From an uncultured Lactobacillus sp. (GTDB lineage Bacteria; Bacillota; Bacilli; Lactobacillales; Lactobacillaceae): a DNA stretch of 64,000 nucleotides. Positions within the stretch are counted from its first letter, which is position 1. The number at the start of each line of letters is the position of its first letter. Of this stretch, positions 9,305-17,782 are shown one piece after another. Where the stretch lies: positions 30,697 through 94,696 of the forward strand of contig NZ_CANBCQ010000002.1 of assembly GCF_947367125.1 (NCBI RefSeq). The letters are read 5' to 3'. Both the position numbers and the translations under genes were made by a program. The notes beneath the pieces were generated by a model. The model saw only the letters and a list, made by a program, of their open reading frames with translations. It did not search any database and was not told where the DNA came from.

Positions 9305-9346
9305 GAAAAAAGCATCCTCTTCTTGATATGATGGGGATGCTTTTTT
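9305..9346. terminator. Bidirectional terminator between ugpB and phosphoesterase 2
   Basis: Arms AAAAAAGCATCC and GGATGCTTTTTT around a 17-base loop; works for both converging genes. Confidence 0.85.
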
Positions 9347-9353
9347 GTGCTTT

Positions 9354-10586
9354 TTAATACCGAATTTTCACTTGTAAATTGCTATGCGTCGAAGTGTCGT
9401 ACAGCGTCTTCAAATATAACCGATATTCTGGGTGATGCTTAATCAAAACTTGGTATTCTTTAGAAGCGTGGATCTTGTTTAGCTCGCTAACCTTGATGTG
9501 ATTATGACCATTAAAGAAATGGTAGTTCATCCAACCAAACAAGTCGCCCATTGCTTTAACTAATTCAATATCTTCATGATATTGATTCAATTCACTTTGC
9601 ATCATATCAGCTGAGATACTGCCTAACTGCAGATCTTTCAAATATTTACGAAAGTGAACCAAAGTATAATTCTCTTTTTCTTCATCATTCAAATATCTGG
9701 TCATGTCAAAATTACAACGCACATAAGTAATATGTCGTGAATGCACGCGTACTACACCATATCCTTGATCATTAGAGCAAAAACTTGACGTAACAATCTC
9801 TGTTGTCGGTGTCATATCTTGCGGTCCCATGATATTTTGCGCATGAATATGACCAGAAAAAGCCAACTTCACATTATACCGCGCACACAAACGTCGCAGA
9901 TCAACTGCATCGTCAACCACGTAGCCTTTATTAACCGCAGGATTATGTGCGTATAAATTATGATGCATAAACAAAATTGGCCGCAATTGATGTTCTTGTG
10001 CATAGCGGAACTGTTTTTCAATCCACTTTAATTGCTCTTTGCCGATTTTACCATGAGTATGTGGTGCTTCAGTTGTTTCTTCTTTACCATAAATATTGGA
10101 ATCTGCTAAAACCAGAAGATATTGTGGATTCAACTGGACACTATAAGCCAATGAATTACTATCTTCATCTAAAGCTTCACGATACGATTTATCAAAAATT
10201 GAACGCCAGAACATTGGACTAATTTCACCAGCATAAAATTGTTTTTTTCCGCGAAATTCTCTGGCCCAACCATCAAAAATATCATGATTACCAGGTAAAA
10301 CCAATACTTTAGTTTCCTTTAATGGTTTAAAAATTTGGGCAAATTTCTCAGCCGAAACTCGCTCACCATTAAAGGTCAAATCGCCAGTTACAATAATTGC
10401 AGCAGGCTTTTTCCGCTGTGCCATCCGCATAAAAGCCGAAAGCGCAGTTTCTTGATAATACAAATCCTTCCCTTGGCTAGTCTTTTGCATCCGTGAAAAA
10501 GCTTGTCCTTCATCATGCAAACTATCCGAAATTAAATGTGTATCCGAAATTACCCAAAATTCTGTGTTAAGCTCTTTCGTAATCAT
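9354..10586 (-). CDS. Cytosolic calcineurin-like metallophosphoesterase (paralogue 2)
   Basis: Paralogue of the gene at 5963-7189, colinear over its whole length (410 aa). Metal-binding blocks SDTH (~15-18), GDLTFNG, PGNHD, MHHN and SGHIH are all present. No signal peptide. The C-terminal extension after ~275 is more diverged than the catalytic core, so the two copies may differ in substrate or partner. The ATG is 3 bp after the stop of the rRNA methylase gene, with an AGAAGG ribosome site inside that gene, so the two are co-transcribed. Reaction by family: metal-dependent hydrolysis of phosphoester bonds; substrate unknown. Confidence 0.85.
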   Translation of the reverse strand: MITKELNTEFWVISDTHLISDSLHDEGQAFSRMQKTSQGKDLYYQETALSAFMRMAQRKKPAAIIVTGDLTFNGERVSAEKFAQIFKPLKETKVLVLPGNHDIFDGWAREFRGKKQFYAGEISPMFWRSIFDKSYREALDEDSNSLAYSVQLNPQYLLVLADSNIYGKEETTEAPHTHGKIGKEQLKWIEKQFRYAQEHQLRPILFMHHNLYAHNPAVNKGYVVDDAVDLRRLCARYNVKLAFSGHIHAQNIMGPQDMTPTTEIVTSSFCSNDQGYGVVRVHSRHITYVRCNFDMTRYLNDEEKENYTLVHFRKYLKDLQLGSISADMMQSELNQYHEDIELVKAMGDLFGWMNYHFFNGHNHIKVSELNKIHASKEYQVLIKHHPEYRLYLKTLYDTSTHSNLQVKIRY

Positions 10587-10589
10587 TTT

Positions 10590-11714
10590 TTACCTTCTGT
10601 TAGCCCAATACTGGTAGAAATCAACTCTCAAATTACCATTAAATAATTTACGCTTCTTGGTAGCTTTTGCGCCAAAGCATTTTTCAAAGTTAGGATCTGC
10701 AGTTAAGTAATATTGACTAAACGAACTGAGTGGTCGCAATACTTCTCCCATTTGACGGTATAAATCTTCTGCCGACTCACGATCTTTCAATCGTTTACCA
10801 TAAGGCGGATTGGCAATAATAATGCCGTTTTCTAAATCAGTAGTAAAGTCTTTAACCGCAACTTGTTTAAATCTAATATCTTGCAAAACCCCAGCATTAT
10901 GAGCGTTTAATTTTGCTACTTCAAGAACTGATTGATCAATATCACTAGCCCAAATTGGTGATTCAAGCGGCTTTACTTCACTTTTTGCCTTAGCTAAAGC
11001 TTCGTCATGCAACTTAGGGTTAAACCAGTCAAAGCCATCAAAGGCAAATTCACGCCAAGTACCAGGTGCAATATTTTTGGCAATCAACGCTGCTTCAATT
11101 GCTAAAGTTCCTGAACCGGTCATTGGATCGATTAAAGGATGAGTACCATTATATGGTGTCAATTTTAACAAGCCAGCCGCAAAGTTTTCCTTCATTGGAG
11201 CGCCACCATGTTCAACACGGTAACCCCGTTTAAATAAACTCGCGCCAGTTGTATCCAAGGAAATTCTGGCTACATTTTTATAAATATGTACATCTAATGG
11301 ATATTCATTACCAGTTTCTGGTAAAAAACCGCGACGATGGTATTGATCAACCATCTTATTAACAATTGCCTTCTTCACAATCGACTGCACATCTGGCTCA
11401 GAATGTAGTTTAGACTTAACAGCTCTACCTTGAACTGGGAATTTTGCATCTACTGGCAATAACTCGGCCCAATCATAGTCATAAACTTCATTAAATAAAG
11501 TATCAAAATCTGTTGCTCTGAATTCTTTAAGCAAGATTTTGATTCGATCAGCCGTTCTCAACCAAAGATTAGTTCTAACAATATCTGCTTGATTTCCTTT
11601 AAAAAAGACGCGACCATTTTCTACTCGGGTCTGATACCCCATCGCTTGCAGTTCTTTATTAACGACGCTTTCGAAACCAGCGCCCATGGTTGCATAAAGT
11701 TGGTATTCTTTCAT
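10590..11714 (-). CDS. rlmL: THUMP-domain 23S rRNA guanine-N2 methyltransferase (RlmL/YpsC type)
   Basis: Adds a methyl group from SAM to N2 of a guanine in 23S rRNA (m2G2445 by analogy with the N-terminal half of E. coli RlmL; B. subtilis YpsC). Domain order: ferredoxin-like plus THUMP RNA-binding region (~1-160), then a Rossmann methylase with DPMTGSGTLAIEAA (SAM motif I, ~200), an acidic ASDID (~268), and the catalytic NPPYG (~310). 374 aa, standard for the single-methylase Firmicute form. In many Firmicutes this gene neighbours gpsB and RNase P RNA, as it does here. Confidence 0.9.
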   Translation of the reverse strand: MKEYQLYATMGAGFESVVNKELQAMGYQTRVENGRVFFKGNQADIVRTNLWLRTADRIKILLKEFRATDFDTLFNEVYDYDWAELLPVDAKFPVQGRAVKSKLHSEPDVQSIVKKAIVNKMVDQYHRRGFLPETGNEYPLDVHIYKNVARISLDTTGASLFKRGYRVEHGGAPMKENFAAGLLKLTPYNGTHPLIDPMTGSGTLAIEAALIAKNIAPGTWREFAFDGFDWFNPKLHDEALAKAKSEVKPLESPIWASDIDQSVLEVAKLNAHNAGVLQDIRFKQVAVKDFTTDLENGIIIANPPYGKRLKDRESAEDLYRQMGEVLRPLSSFSQYYLTADPNFEKCFGAKATKKRKLFNGNLRVDFYQYWANRR

Positions 11715-11735
11715 TATTACTCTTTCATTTTCAAA

Positions 11736-11768
11736 ATAAAAAGAGCTGAGCTAAAAAGCCCAACTCTG
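11736..11768 (-). terminator. Terminator of RNase P RNA
   Basis: Nine-pair stem with G-U pairs (GAGTTGGGC / GCTCAGCTC in the minus direction) followed by a T5 run, directly after the RNA 3' end. Confidence 0.8.
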
Positions 11769-11770
11769 CC

Positions 11771-12155
11771 TGTGTGAATCTCTATAAGCCACGTTTTGTT
11801 CCAATGATCTTTGGCCAAGATCATCTTCAGTAGTCATCTATCTTTATTGCCTGAAGCAATAACCCGGTCTTTAGTTCATTTCCTTAGACCGAAACTCCCC
11901 CACCAAATTTGGGTTTCACACTCGCAGGGTTTACCTCGTTCCACCAAAGTCATTTCTAACTTTGCTTCGTCACTGTGGCACTTTTCAGGATAGTCATGCA
12001 TGTCCGAAGATTTAGCACTTTTTCCGCCGTGAAGGCCTAAACCTTCCTCCAGCTTATTGGGCTGAATACGATCACTACAAGCATCTCAGCTTGTGCGTGC
12101 GTGGACTTTCCTCAGCTAACATCAGCTAGCCGCGCCTACTCGAAATTCACACTGT
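11771..12155 (-). ncRNA. rnpB: RNase P RNA, Bacillus (type B) class
   Basis: Catalytic RNA of ribonuclease P, which trims the 5' leader of tRNA precursors. The minus strand contains the conserved CR-I element GAGGAAAGTCC near the 5' end and the 3' conserved region ending in GGCTTATAGA, followed by a GATTCACAC tail that pairs with GTGTGAAT at the 5' end to close the molecule. Length ~385 nt is right for the class. No open frame here is supported. The ends are set by the closing helix, the upstream -10 box and the terminator, and may be off by a few bases. Confidence 0.93.
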
Positions 12156-12160
12156 TAATC

Positions 12161-12169
12161 ATTATAGCA
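12161..12169 (-). promoter_or_regulatory. Promoter -10 of rnpB
   Basis: Extended -10 TGCTATAAT on the minus strand, about 6-8 bases before the RNA 5' end. No good -35 is seen. It overlaps the very end of gpsB. Confidence 0.65.
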
Positions 12170-12173
12170 AAAA

Positions 12174-12587
12174 TTAAGGCTTTTGTAAGCCATAAACATG
12201 TTGTTCTAGATTATAAACTTTTCGCTCCAAGGTTGAAATCCGTTGAATGATTGCCATATTGGTTGAAATTTCGCCTTGTGCGTCATCTTCTTCATCAGCG
12301 AATTTTACTGGTGCAGTTCTTCTATGCGTTGGCGTATAAGTCTTAATCTTTTCTTCTTCAGCTTTCGCTGTCTTCTTTTCCTTTTGCTTTTCATCCATCA
12401 ATTGACGCTGAAGTGTGCCAATTTGGCCATACAGATCTTCAATAATTTGTTGAAAAGTAGTATAGTCGGCAATTACTTCATCCAAATATGCATCAACTTC
12501 GTCAGGATCATATCCTTTTACTTTGCTTTTAAATTGCTTTTTTAATATATCTTGTCCTGATAATTTTATATCATTTAAATTTGCCAT
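12174..12587 (-). CDS. gpsB: Cell-division protein GpsB (DivIVA family)
   Basis: Cytosolic membrane-associated adaptor that links penicillin-binding proteins with the division/elongation machinery. The N-terminal DivIVA motif is clear: LSGQDILKKQFK, then KGYDPDEVDAYLD, followed by a coiled coil (~35-75), a variable linker and a short C-terminal helix. 137 aa from the ATG at 12587, which has AAAGGAG about 11 bases upstream; a longer frame from 12614 lacks a better site. The class A penicillin-binding protein encoded 1.4 kb away is a plausible client. Confidence 0.9.
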   Translation of the reverse strand: MANLNDIKLSGQDILKKQFKSKVKGYDPDEVDAYLDEVIADYTTFQQIIEDLYGQIGTLQRQLMDEKQKEKKTAKAEEEKIKTYTPTHRRTAPVKFADEEDDAQGEISTNMAIIQRISTLERKVYNLEQHVYGLQKP

Positions 12588-12680
12588 CTTACTGACAACT
12601 CCTTTACATTCCACCCTATTTTAGCAAAAACAACGTCGACTTAAAACAAAGAAACAGACTTTAATAAAATTTTTACCTTA

Positions 12681-13250
12681 TTATTCTGAAAAACGATTCG
12701 TTTGATGATTCTCTTGATATTCTTCTGCCGCATCCTGCAAATCATAAAAATCAATTAAATCTAAAGGATATTCTTTAGTTTCTTGATATTTTTGGATTAA
12801 ATTATAATCATATTTGGGTTTACCTGGATGTTCTGGATCATAGATCATTACTGCTCGATCAGTGTGTTGAATCATAAAATTCTGATAATTACGCAATTGC
12901 AATGGACTTTGATAAGGAGTATTAGAGGTTGAAGCAAAAAAATCAACTTTTTCTTTTAGATTAAGAAACTTTGCTTGATTACTTTCATTCCAGCGATTCG
13001 CAAATTCTTCATATGGAATCATCATTGAAGTTCTCACTGGATATTTTGTTCCTAATTCAATTCCAACTTCAGCTGCCCATTGCTCTACACCAAGATTTGC
13101 GCCAGTAATAATCCAATCCAGCCGTCCATCATCTAATAAACTTACCAAATAATTTTTTAGGGCATATTTAATGACAGTTATCTTAGGATCGCGATCACCA
13201 AAAACATTTAATTCATAGCCGCGATAACCAGTCACCCATAAGCGCTGCAT
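12681..13250 (-). CDS. ypsA: YpsA/DUF1273 SLOG-family protein
   Basis: Cytosolic Rossmann-like protein of the SLOG/YpsA family, predicted to bind a nucleotide or nucleotide-like ligand; in B. subtilis and S. aureus YpsA affects cell division. Conserved features: TGYRGYEL at ~7-14 (the glycine-rich loop) and ITGANLGVE (~48-56). 189 aa is usual. It is divergent from recU, the normal Firmicute arrangement, and next to gpsB. Confidence 0.87.
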   Translation of the reverse strand: MQRLWVTGYRGYELNVFGDRDPKITVIKYALKNYLVSLLDDGRLDWIITGANLGVEQWAAEVGIELGTKYPVRTSMMIPYEEFANRWNESNQAKFLNLKEKVDFFASTSNTPYQSPLQLRNYQNFMIQHTDRAVMIYDPEHPGKPKYDYNLIQKYQETKEYPLDLIDFYDLQDAAEEYQENHQTNRFSE

Positions 13251-13270
13251 TTGTTTAAGCCCCTCTCTTA

Positions 13271-13299
13271 TTCAAAAATGTAGTCTTTATTGCTATAAT
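13271..13299 (+). promoter_or_regulatory. Promoter of recU-pbp1A
   Basis: TTCAAA and TATAAT spaced by 17 bp, with TG one base before the -10 (extended form). It lies 20 bases before the recU ATG. Confidence 0.6.
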
Positions 13300-13318
13300 G
13301 CTAACAGGAGTGAGGACA

Positions 13319-13948
13319 ATGGTCAAATATCCTAGCGGCAGTTTAGCCGCATTTAGAAAACCTGTAACTAAAAAGGAAGAACATCAAGTTCGTCGTTCAT
13401 ATCACCATAAAAAAGGAGTTAACTTTTCTGATCGTGGGATGACGCTTGAACAACAGATTAATGAATCTAATAAATACTATTTAATGGAAGAAATTGCAGT
13501 TGTTCACAAAAAGCCAACGCCGATTCAGATCGTTAAGGTAGACTATCCTAAACGCTCCAAGGCAGTTATTCGAGAAGCTTATTTTAGACAAGCCTCGACT
13601 ACTGACTACAATGGCGTTTATCAAGGCTACTACCTTGATTTTGAAGCAAAAGAGACGCGAAATAAGACTAACTTCCCGTTAAAAAACTTTCATGAACACC
13701 AGATTTTTCATTTAGATGAATGCTTAAAACAACAAGGAATTTGTTTTACAATAATTAGGTTCGCTAGTTTGGAACGCTATTTTGTAACTCCGGCTAGTTT
13801 TGTAATTCAAGCTTGGCGTAAAAAAGATAAAAGTTCTATGAGTTTAAAGGAAATTGAAGACCACTCTTTTGAAATAAAAAGTGGTTTTCGCCCTACCTTG
13901 CCTTATCTTGAGGCAGTAGATAAATTCATTGCAGATAGGAAAAGATAA
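13319..13948 (+). CDS. recU: Holliday junction resolvase RecU
   Basis: Structure-specific endonuclease that cuts four-way junctions during recombinational repair and chromosome segregation. Recognised by GMTLEQQINESN-x-YY (N-terminal conserved region), a YNGVYQGYYLDFEAKE block containing the catalytic D and E-x-K (~97-112), and FPLKNFHEHQI. The ATG at 13319 has GAGTGAGGA upstream and gives MVKYPSG, the normal family start (209 aa); an in-frame ATG 21 bases earlier overlaps the promoter. recU followed by a class A PBP, here with 2 bp between them, is the standard Firmicute operon. Confidence 0.93.
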   Translation: MVKYPSGSLAAFRKPVTKKEEHQVRRSYHHKKGVNFSDRGMTLEQQINESNKYYLMEEIAVVHKKPTPIQIVKVDYPKRSKAVIREAYFRQASTTDYNGVYQGYYLDFEAKETRNKTNFPLKNFHEHQIFHLDECLKQQGICFTIIRFASLERYFVTPASFVIQAWRKKDKSSMSLKEIEDHSFEIKSGFRPTLPYLEAVDKFIADRKR

Positions 13949-13950
13949 TA

Positions 13951-16272
13951 ATGGCAGACAATAACAACAATATGAAACGAGAATCACGTAGAGACTACCA
14001 CGGTCGAAGGCCAAGCGGTGGCCATTTATGGATTAAAATTATCAAATGGGTCTTTCTATTAGTATTTTTAGTAGTAATTTCTGGAATCGGGCTTTTTGCC
14101 TTTTATGCTAAAGACGCACCCAATATTAGTCAGGACCAACTTCAAAGTGGTAAATCTTCTAGTCTTTATACTAATAATGGTAAGTTTTTATTATCACTTG
14201 GTTCTGAAAAAAGAATCTACGTTAAAAATAAAGATATTCCTCAGCAATTAAAAGATGCTGTTGTCTCAGTGGAAGATAAACGTTTTTACAAGGATAGATT
14301 AGGCGTTGATCCAATTAGAATTGTTGGTTCAATGTTGACTAATGCTAAAAGTAACAGCATTGCTGCAGGTGGGTCAACTATTACCCAACAATTAGTTAAG
14401 TTAACGGTCTTCTCTACTGCCGCTTCTCAACGTACTTTAAAGAGAAAGGCGCAAGAAGCTTGGTTGGCGATGAAAGTTCAACACGAATTCAGTAAAGATC
14501 AAATTTTGGAATTTTATATTAACAAGGTCTTTATGAACTACGGTAACTACGGCATGGGTACAGCTTCAAATTATTACTATGGTAAGCCTTTAAATAAACT
14601 GGATTTGGCACAAACTGCATTAATTGCCGGGATGCCTAACGCACCTGTGGCATATGATCCATATCTTTACCCACAAAAAGCAAAATATCGTCGTGACATT
14701 GTTTTAAAAACCATGTTACAAAACGATAAAATCACCAAGGCTGAATACAATCAAGCAGTAGCAGAACCAATTAACAAGGGCCTCAAGATCCATCGAGCAA
14801 GTAACGAATCTAAAATTCGTCAAGTTGATGATCCTTATATTAAAGAAGTAATTTCTGAAGTTAAGAGTAAGGGATTTGACCCATACCATGACAATTTAAA
14901 GATCACTATCAACATTGATCAAAAAGCTCAAAATAAGCTTTACCAATTAGCTAACAACGGCTCTGTTCCGTTTACTAATAATCAAATGCAAATTGGGGCA
15001 ACTGTAGTTGATCCAAATAACGGTCACGTTGTGGCAATCTTAGGTGGTCGGCACTTACCTTCTGTTCAATTAGGACTAGACCGTGCTGTTCAAACTGGTC
15101 GTTCTACTGGTTCATCAATTAAGCCTGTCCTTGACTACGGACCAGCTATTCAATATTTGAATTGGTCAACCGCCAAAATGATTGATGATAGCAAATATAT
15201 TTACCCTGGTACTAATATTCAGCTTTATGACTGGGATAACAAATATGATGGCATGATGACCATGCGCAAGGCGTTAGAGCAATCTCGTAATGTCCCAGCA
15301 GTTAAAACTTTAGCTGACGTTGGTGTAAAACGTGCTTCAGCCTTTGCTCGTCGTATGGGAGTTAATGTTCCAGCAAATTCTGGTCTATCAGTTGCGATCG
15401 GTGCCAATGCATCTAGTTTACAAATGACTGGTGCGTACGCTGCTTTTGCCACAATGGGTGTTTACCACAAGCCACAATTTGTTTCTAAAATTGAAACTCC
15501 AGATGGCTTGACTAGAAATTATGACTCAAACGGTGTTCGGGTAATGAAAAAGTCAACGGCTTATATGATTACCGATATGCTGAAAGGTGTAATCAAGCGT
15601 GGCTCAGGTACGAATGCCAAAATTCCTGATCTTTACCAAGCTGGTAAAACTGGTACGGTTAAATATTCTGATGAAGATTTAGCTAAATATCCTGGCTATA
15701 ATTCAACACCAAAGGATTCATGGTTTGTAGGTTACACTAGATCATACGTCATGGGCGTTTGGACTGGATATGACAATTTGAAAGATGGTACTATCTCAGG
15801 AATAGGTCAACAATCGGCTCAATTAATGTATAAGAGTATGATGACTTATCTAATGAGAAATAAACCTAACCTCAATTGGAAGCAACCTAAGTCTGTTGTT
15901 AGAGCTAAAATCGTTAATAATTCTAATCCACCTGAAGTAGCAACCAGTGGTGGTACTTGGCAATTATTTGTTCGTGGTCATGCTCCAGCTGGTATTGGCA
16001 ATAGTGCCGCAAGTTATGACGAAGATGATGAGGAAACTGATACCAATAGTGATAATGGTAATACTGGTACAACAACTACTACTTCATCTAGAACAACACA
16101 GCAATCATCAAATCAAGAAAACGGTTCTGCTTCACGATCTAATAGTAGTCAACGTCAACGAGCTTCATCTTCACAAAGCAGATCTCAATCTTCTTCAGTT
16201 CAACAAAGTTCTTCTATCAGAAATCCTGGAAAAGAACAGCATGAAAATGACGATGATTCAGATCATGATTAA
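13951..16272 (+). CDS. pbp1A: Class A penicillin-binding protein 1A (transglycosylase/transpeptidase)
   Basis: Bifunctional cell-wall synthase. Short basic cytosolic tail, one membrane helix (~26-52), GT51 glycosyltransferase with EDKRFY (~109), GGSTITQQLVK and the EFYINKVFMNYG region, then a transpeptidase with SSIK (catalytic Ser ~387), SRN, and KTGT (~565). The C-terminal ~110 residues are low-complexity, rich in Ser, Asn, Gln, Thr and Asp, typical of the extracellular tail in lactobacilli. It is translated right after recU and is a likely client of GpsB. 773 aa. Confidence 0.93.
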   Translation: MADNNNNMKRESRRDYHGRRPSGGHLWIKIIKWVFLLVFLVVISGIGLFAFYAKDAPNISQDQLQSGKSSSLYTNNGKFLLSLGSEKRIYVKNKDIPQQLKDAVVSVEDKRFYKDRLGVDPIRIVGSMLTNAKSNSIAAGGSTITQQLVKLTVFSTAASQRTLKRKAQEAWLAMKVQHEFSKDQILEFYINKVFMNYGNYGMGTASNYYYGKPLNKLDLAQTALIAGMPNAPVAYDPYLYPQKAKYRRDIVLKTMLQNDKITKAEYNQAVAEPINKGLKIHRASNESKIRQVDDPYIKEVISEVKSKGFDPYHDNLKITINIDQKAQNKLYQLANNGSVPFTNNQMQIGATVVDPNNGHVVAILGGRHLPSVQLGLDRAVQTGRSTGSSIKPVLDYGPAIQYLNWSTAKMIDDSKYIYPGTNIQLYDWDNKYDGMMTMRKALEQSRNVPAVKTLADVGVKRASAFARRMGVNVPANSGLSVAIGANASSLQMTGAYAAFATMGVYHKPQFVSKIETPDGLTRNYDSNGVRVMKKSTAYMITDMLKGVIKRGSGTNAKIPDLYQAGKTGTVKYSDEDLAKYPGYNSTPKDSWFVGYTRSYVMGVWTGYDNLKDGTISGIGQQSAQLMYKSMMTYLMRNKPNLNWKQPKSVVRAKIVNNSNPPEVATSGGTWQLFVRGHAPAGIGNSAASYDEDDEETDTNSDNGNTGTTTTTSSRTTQQSSNQENGSASRSNSSQRQRASSSQSRSQSSSVQQSSSIRNPGKEQHENDDDSDHD

Positions 16273-16283
16273 TTGAATATGTC

Positions 16284-16318
16284 TAAAAGAATGGTACGTT
16301 TACCGTTCTTTTTTTTTT
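16284..16318 (+). terminator. Terminator of recU-pbp1A
   Basis: Stem AAGAATGGTA / TACCGTTCTT with a CGTT loop, followed by a run of ten T. Confidence 0.88.
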
Positions 16319-16391
16319 GCCGAAACGTAGTGAAGGCGTGGTTTTTTATAAGAATAATTTAGTAACAACGGATTATATAAAATTACTCAAT

Positions 16392-16421
16392 AAAAAAAGC
16401 AGAAGTTAACCTCCTACTTCT
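16392..16421 (-). terminator. Terminator of dnaD-nth
   Basis: Short stem AGAAGT / ACTTCT followed in the minus direction by a T7 run. Confidence 0.6.
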
Positions 16422-16426
16422 CAAAA

Positions 16427-17056
16427 TTATTTTTCAGAATTCAAATATGAATACGGATCGCCTTTAGCTCGTGCTGGCATCGTATACCGCCCAAATAAAA
16501 TCATCGCATGATGTGTCTTCACCCATTGATCTTTAGGCAGTAGTGACTCCAACCGCTTTTCTACTTCATGTGGCGTAGCCTTTTCGTCAACAATATGGAA
16601 TTTCTTAGAAATCCGTGATACATGCGTATCAACAGCAATAGCAGGAATTCCAAAGCCTTCAGCTAAAACGACATTAGCAGTTTTCTCTCCTACTCCTGGC
16701 AATGTCATTAGTGTCTTCTTATCTTCAGGAATTTGACTATCATATTTATCAACTAAAATTTCGGCAGTAGCCTTTAAATGTTTAGCCTTCGAACGAAATA
16801 ACCCAATAGTTTTAATTTCTCGTTCAATTTGTTCAATTGGCGCCTTAGCCAAATCTACTGGCGTGGGAAACATCTTACTAAAACTTGGCATTACTCGATT
16901 AACCATCTTATCAGTTGTCTGTGCACTCAACATAACTGCACAAAGCAAGTGAAATTTGCTATCCCATTGCAATTCGCCACGTGCATCAGGATACAATGCT
17001 AAAATTTTATATAAAACCGCACGTGCCTCATCATCGCTTAACAATTCTTCTGTCAT
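16427..17056 (-). CDS. nth: Endonuclease III-like DNA glycosylase/AP lyase without Fe-S ligands
   Basis: Base-excision-repair glycosylase and AP lyase for oxidised pyrimidines. The helix-hairpin-helix with catalytic lysine reads LPGVGEKTA (~117-125) and the catalytic aspartate lies in VDTHVSR (~141). The usual C-terminal C-x6-C-x2-C-x5-C cluster that binds a [4Fe-4S] centre is absent: after HHAMILFGRYTM the chain ends in a short tail without any cysteine. The only cysteine of the protein is near residue 39. Apart from this the length (209 aa) and motifs are normal. The gene follows dnaD by one base, a conserved Firmicute pairing. Confidence 0.9.
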   Translation of the reverse strand: MTEELLSDDEARAVLYKILALYPDARGELQWDSKFHLLCAVMLSAQTTDKMVNRVMPSFSKMFPTPVDLAKAPIEQIEREIKTIGLFRSKAKHLKATAEILVDKYDSQIPEDKKTLMTLPGVGEKTANVVLAEGFGIPAIAVDTHVSRISKKFHIVDEKATPHEVEKRLESLLPKDQWVKTHHAMILFGRYTMPARAKGDPYSYLNSEK

Positions 17057-17057
17057 T

Positions 17058-17702
17058 TTATCGATTCCTCTTCAAAAATCTTTCAACTTCATCAGTTGTT
17101 TTAAGATTATGTCTTTGCCAATTAAGTAAAACTCGATCAATATATTTTAAAGAATAAGCTTGCGATAAAACAGCCTCACGTAAGGCAAGTTCAATTATTT
17201 CAGGAGTATAATGATCTACACTCAACCATTGTGCAATTTCTTCACGTTCAATTGGGCTCAGATAACGTCCAAATTCTACTTCCACTTTTCGTGATAAATA
17301 ATTTAATGGGTTATTCTCTAAATCATCTACAACCGAAACTGTTTTATCTTTTTTCTTGTCCTTAATCAAAACGTTTTGGTCAAGATAGTGGTCAAGTGCA
17401 TTATACAACTTATTAAGACTATATTTGTTGCCGATCTTATCTTGACTATCTGTCATTTGCTCAATCGTTAAATAATTACGCTCAATAAGACGTTGAATCA
17501 AATTTCCAACATCACTAACTGATAAATTAGTATTAGCAGCAATTTTTTCATTAGAAGGGAAACTCTCCCCTCGTTGACTGAAAGCTTCCAATTGAATTAT
17601 CACGATTAGTTCCGCATCACTAATCCCTAATCGCGAGTAATAGGCAATTAATCCGTTTTGCAAAGTTGTAAAGCCTAATGCTCGATAATCTTTGAATTCC
17701 AA
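17058..17702 (-). CDS. dnaD: DNA replication initiation/restart protein DnaD
   Basis: Primosomal protein that helps load the replicative helicase at the origin and at stalled forks. N-terminal winged-helix domain (~1-100, SNEKIAANTNLSVSDV) and a C-terminal DnaB/DnaD-like helical domain ending in YIDRVLLNWQRHNLKT, the conserved YxxxIL-x-N-W-type motif. 214 aa. Lies between asnS and nth, the gene order asnS-dnaD-nth being conserved in Bacillales and Lactobacillales. Confidence 0.9.
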   Translation of the reverse strand: MEFKDYRALGFTTLQNGLIAYYSRLGISDAELIVIIQLEAFSQRGESFPSNEKIAANTNLSVSDVGNLIQRLIERNYLTIEQMTDSQDKIGNKYSLNKLYNALDHYLDQNVLIKDKKKDKTVSVVDDLENNPLNYLSRKVEVEFGRYLSPIEREEIAQWLSVDHYTPEIIELALREAVLSQAYSLKYIDRVLLNWQRHNLKTTDEVERFLKRNR

Positions 17703-17719
17703 AATAATTTCCTTTCAAA

Positions 17720-17752
17720 AATAAAAGTTGAACTATTACTAGTCCAACTTTA
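17720..17752 (-). terminator. Possible terminator between asnS and dnaD
   Basis: Seven-pair stem AAAGTTG / CAACTTT with a 14-base loop and a T-rich tract (TATTTTT) in the minus direction. It may only partly stop transcription before dnaD. Confidence 0.5.
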
Positions 17753-17782
17753 TATTCAAATATTTAATTATCAAAGATGTAA

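Noticed and set aside
11811..11993. Plus-strand frame across the RNase P RNA
   Set aside because: Lies inside rnpB, whose conserved elements explain the sequence.
15947..16276. Second frame in the tail of pbp1A
   Set aside because: Arises from low-complexity Ser/Gln/Asn codons of the penicillin-binding protein tail.
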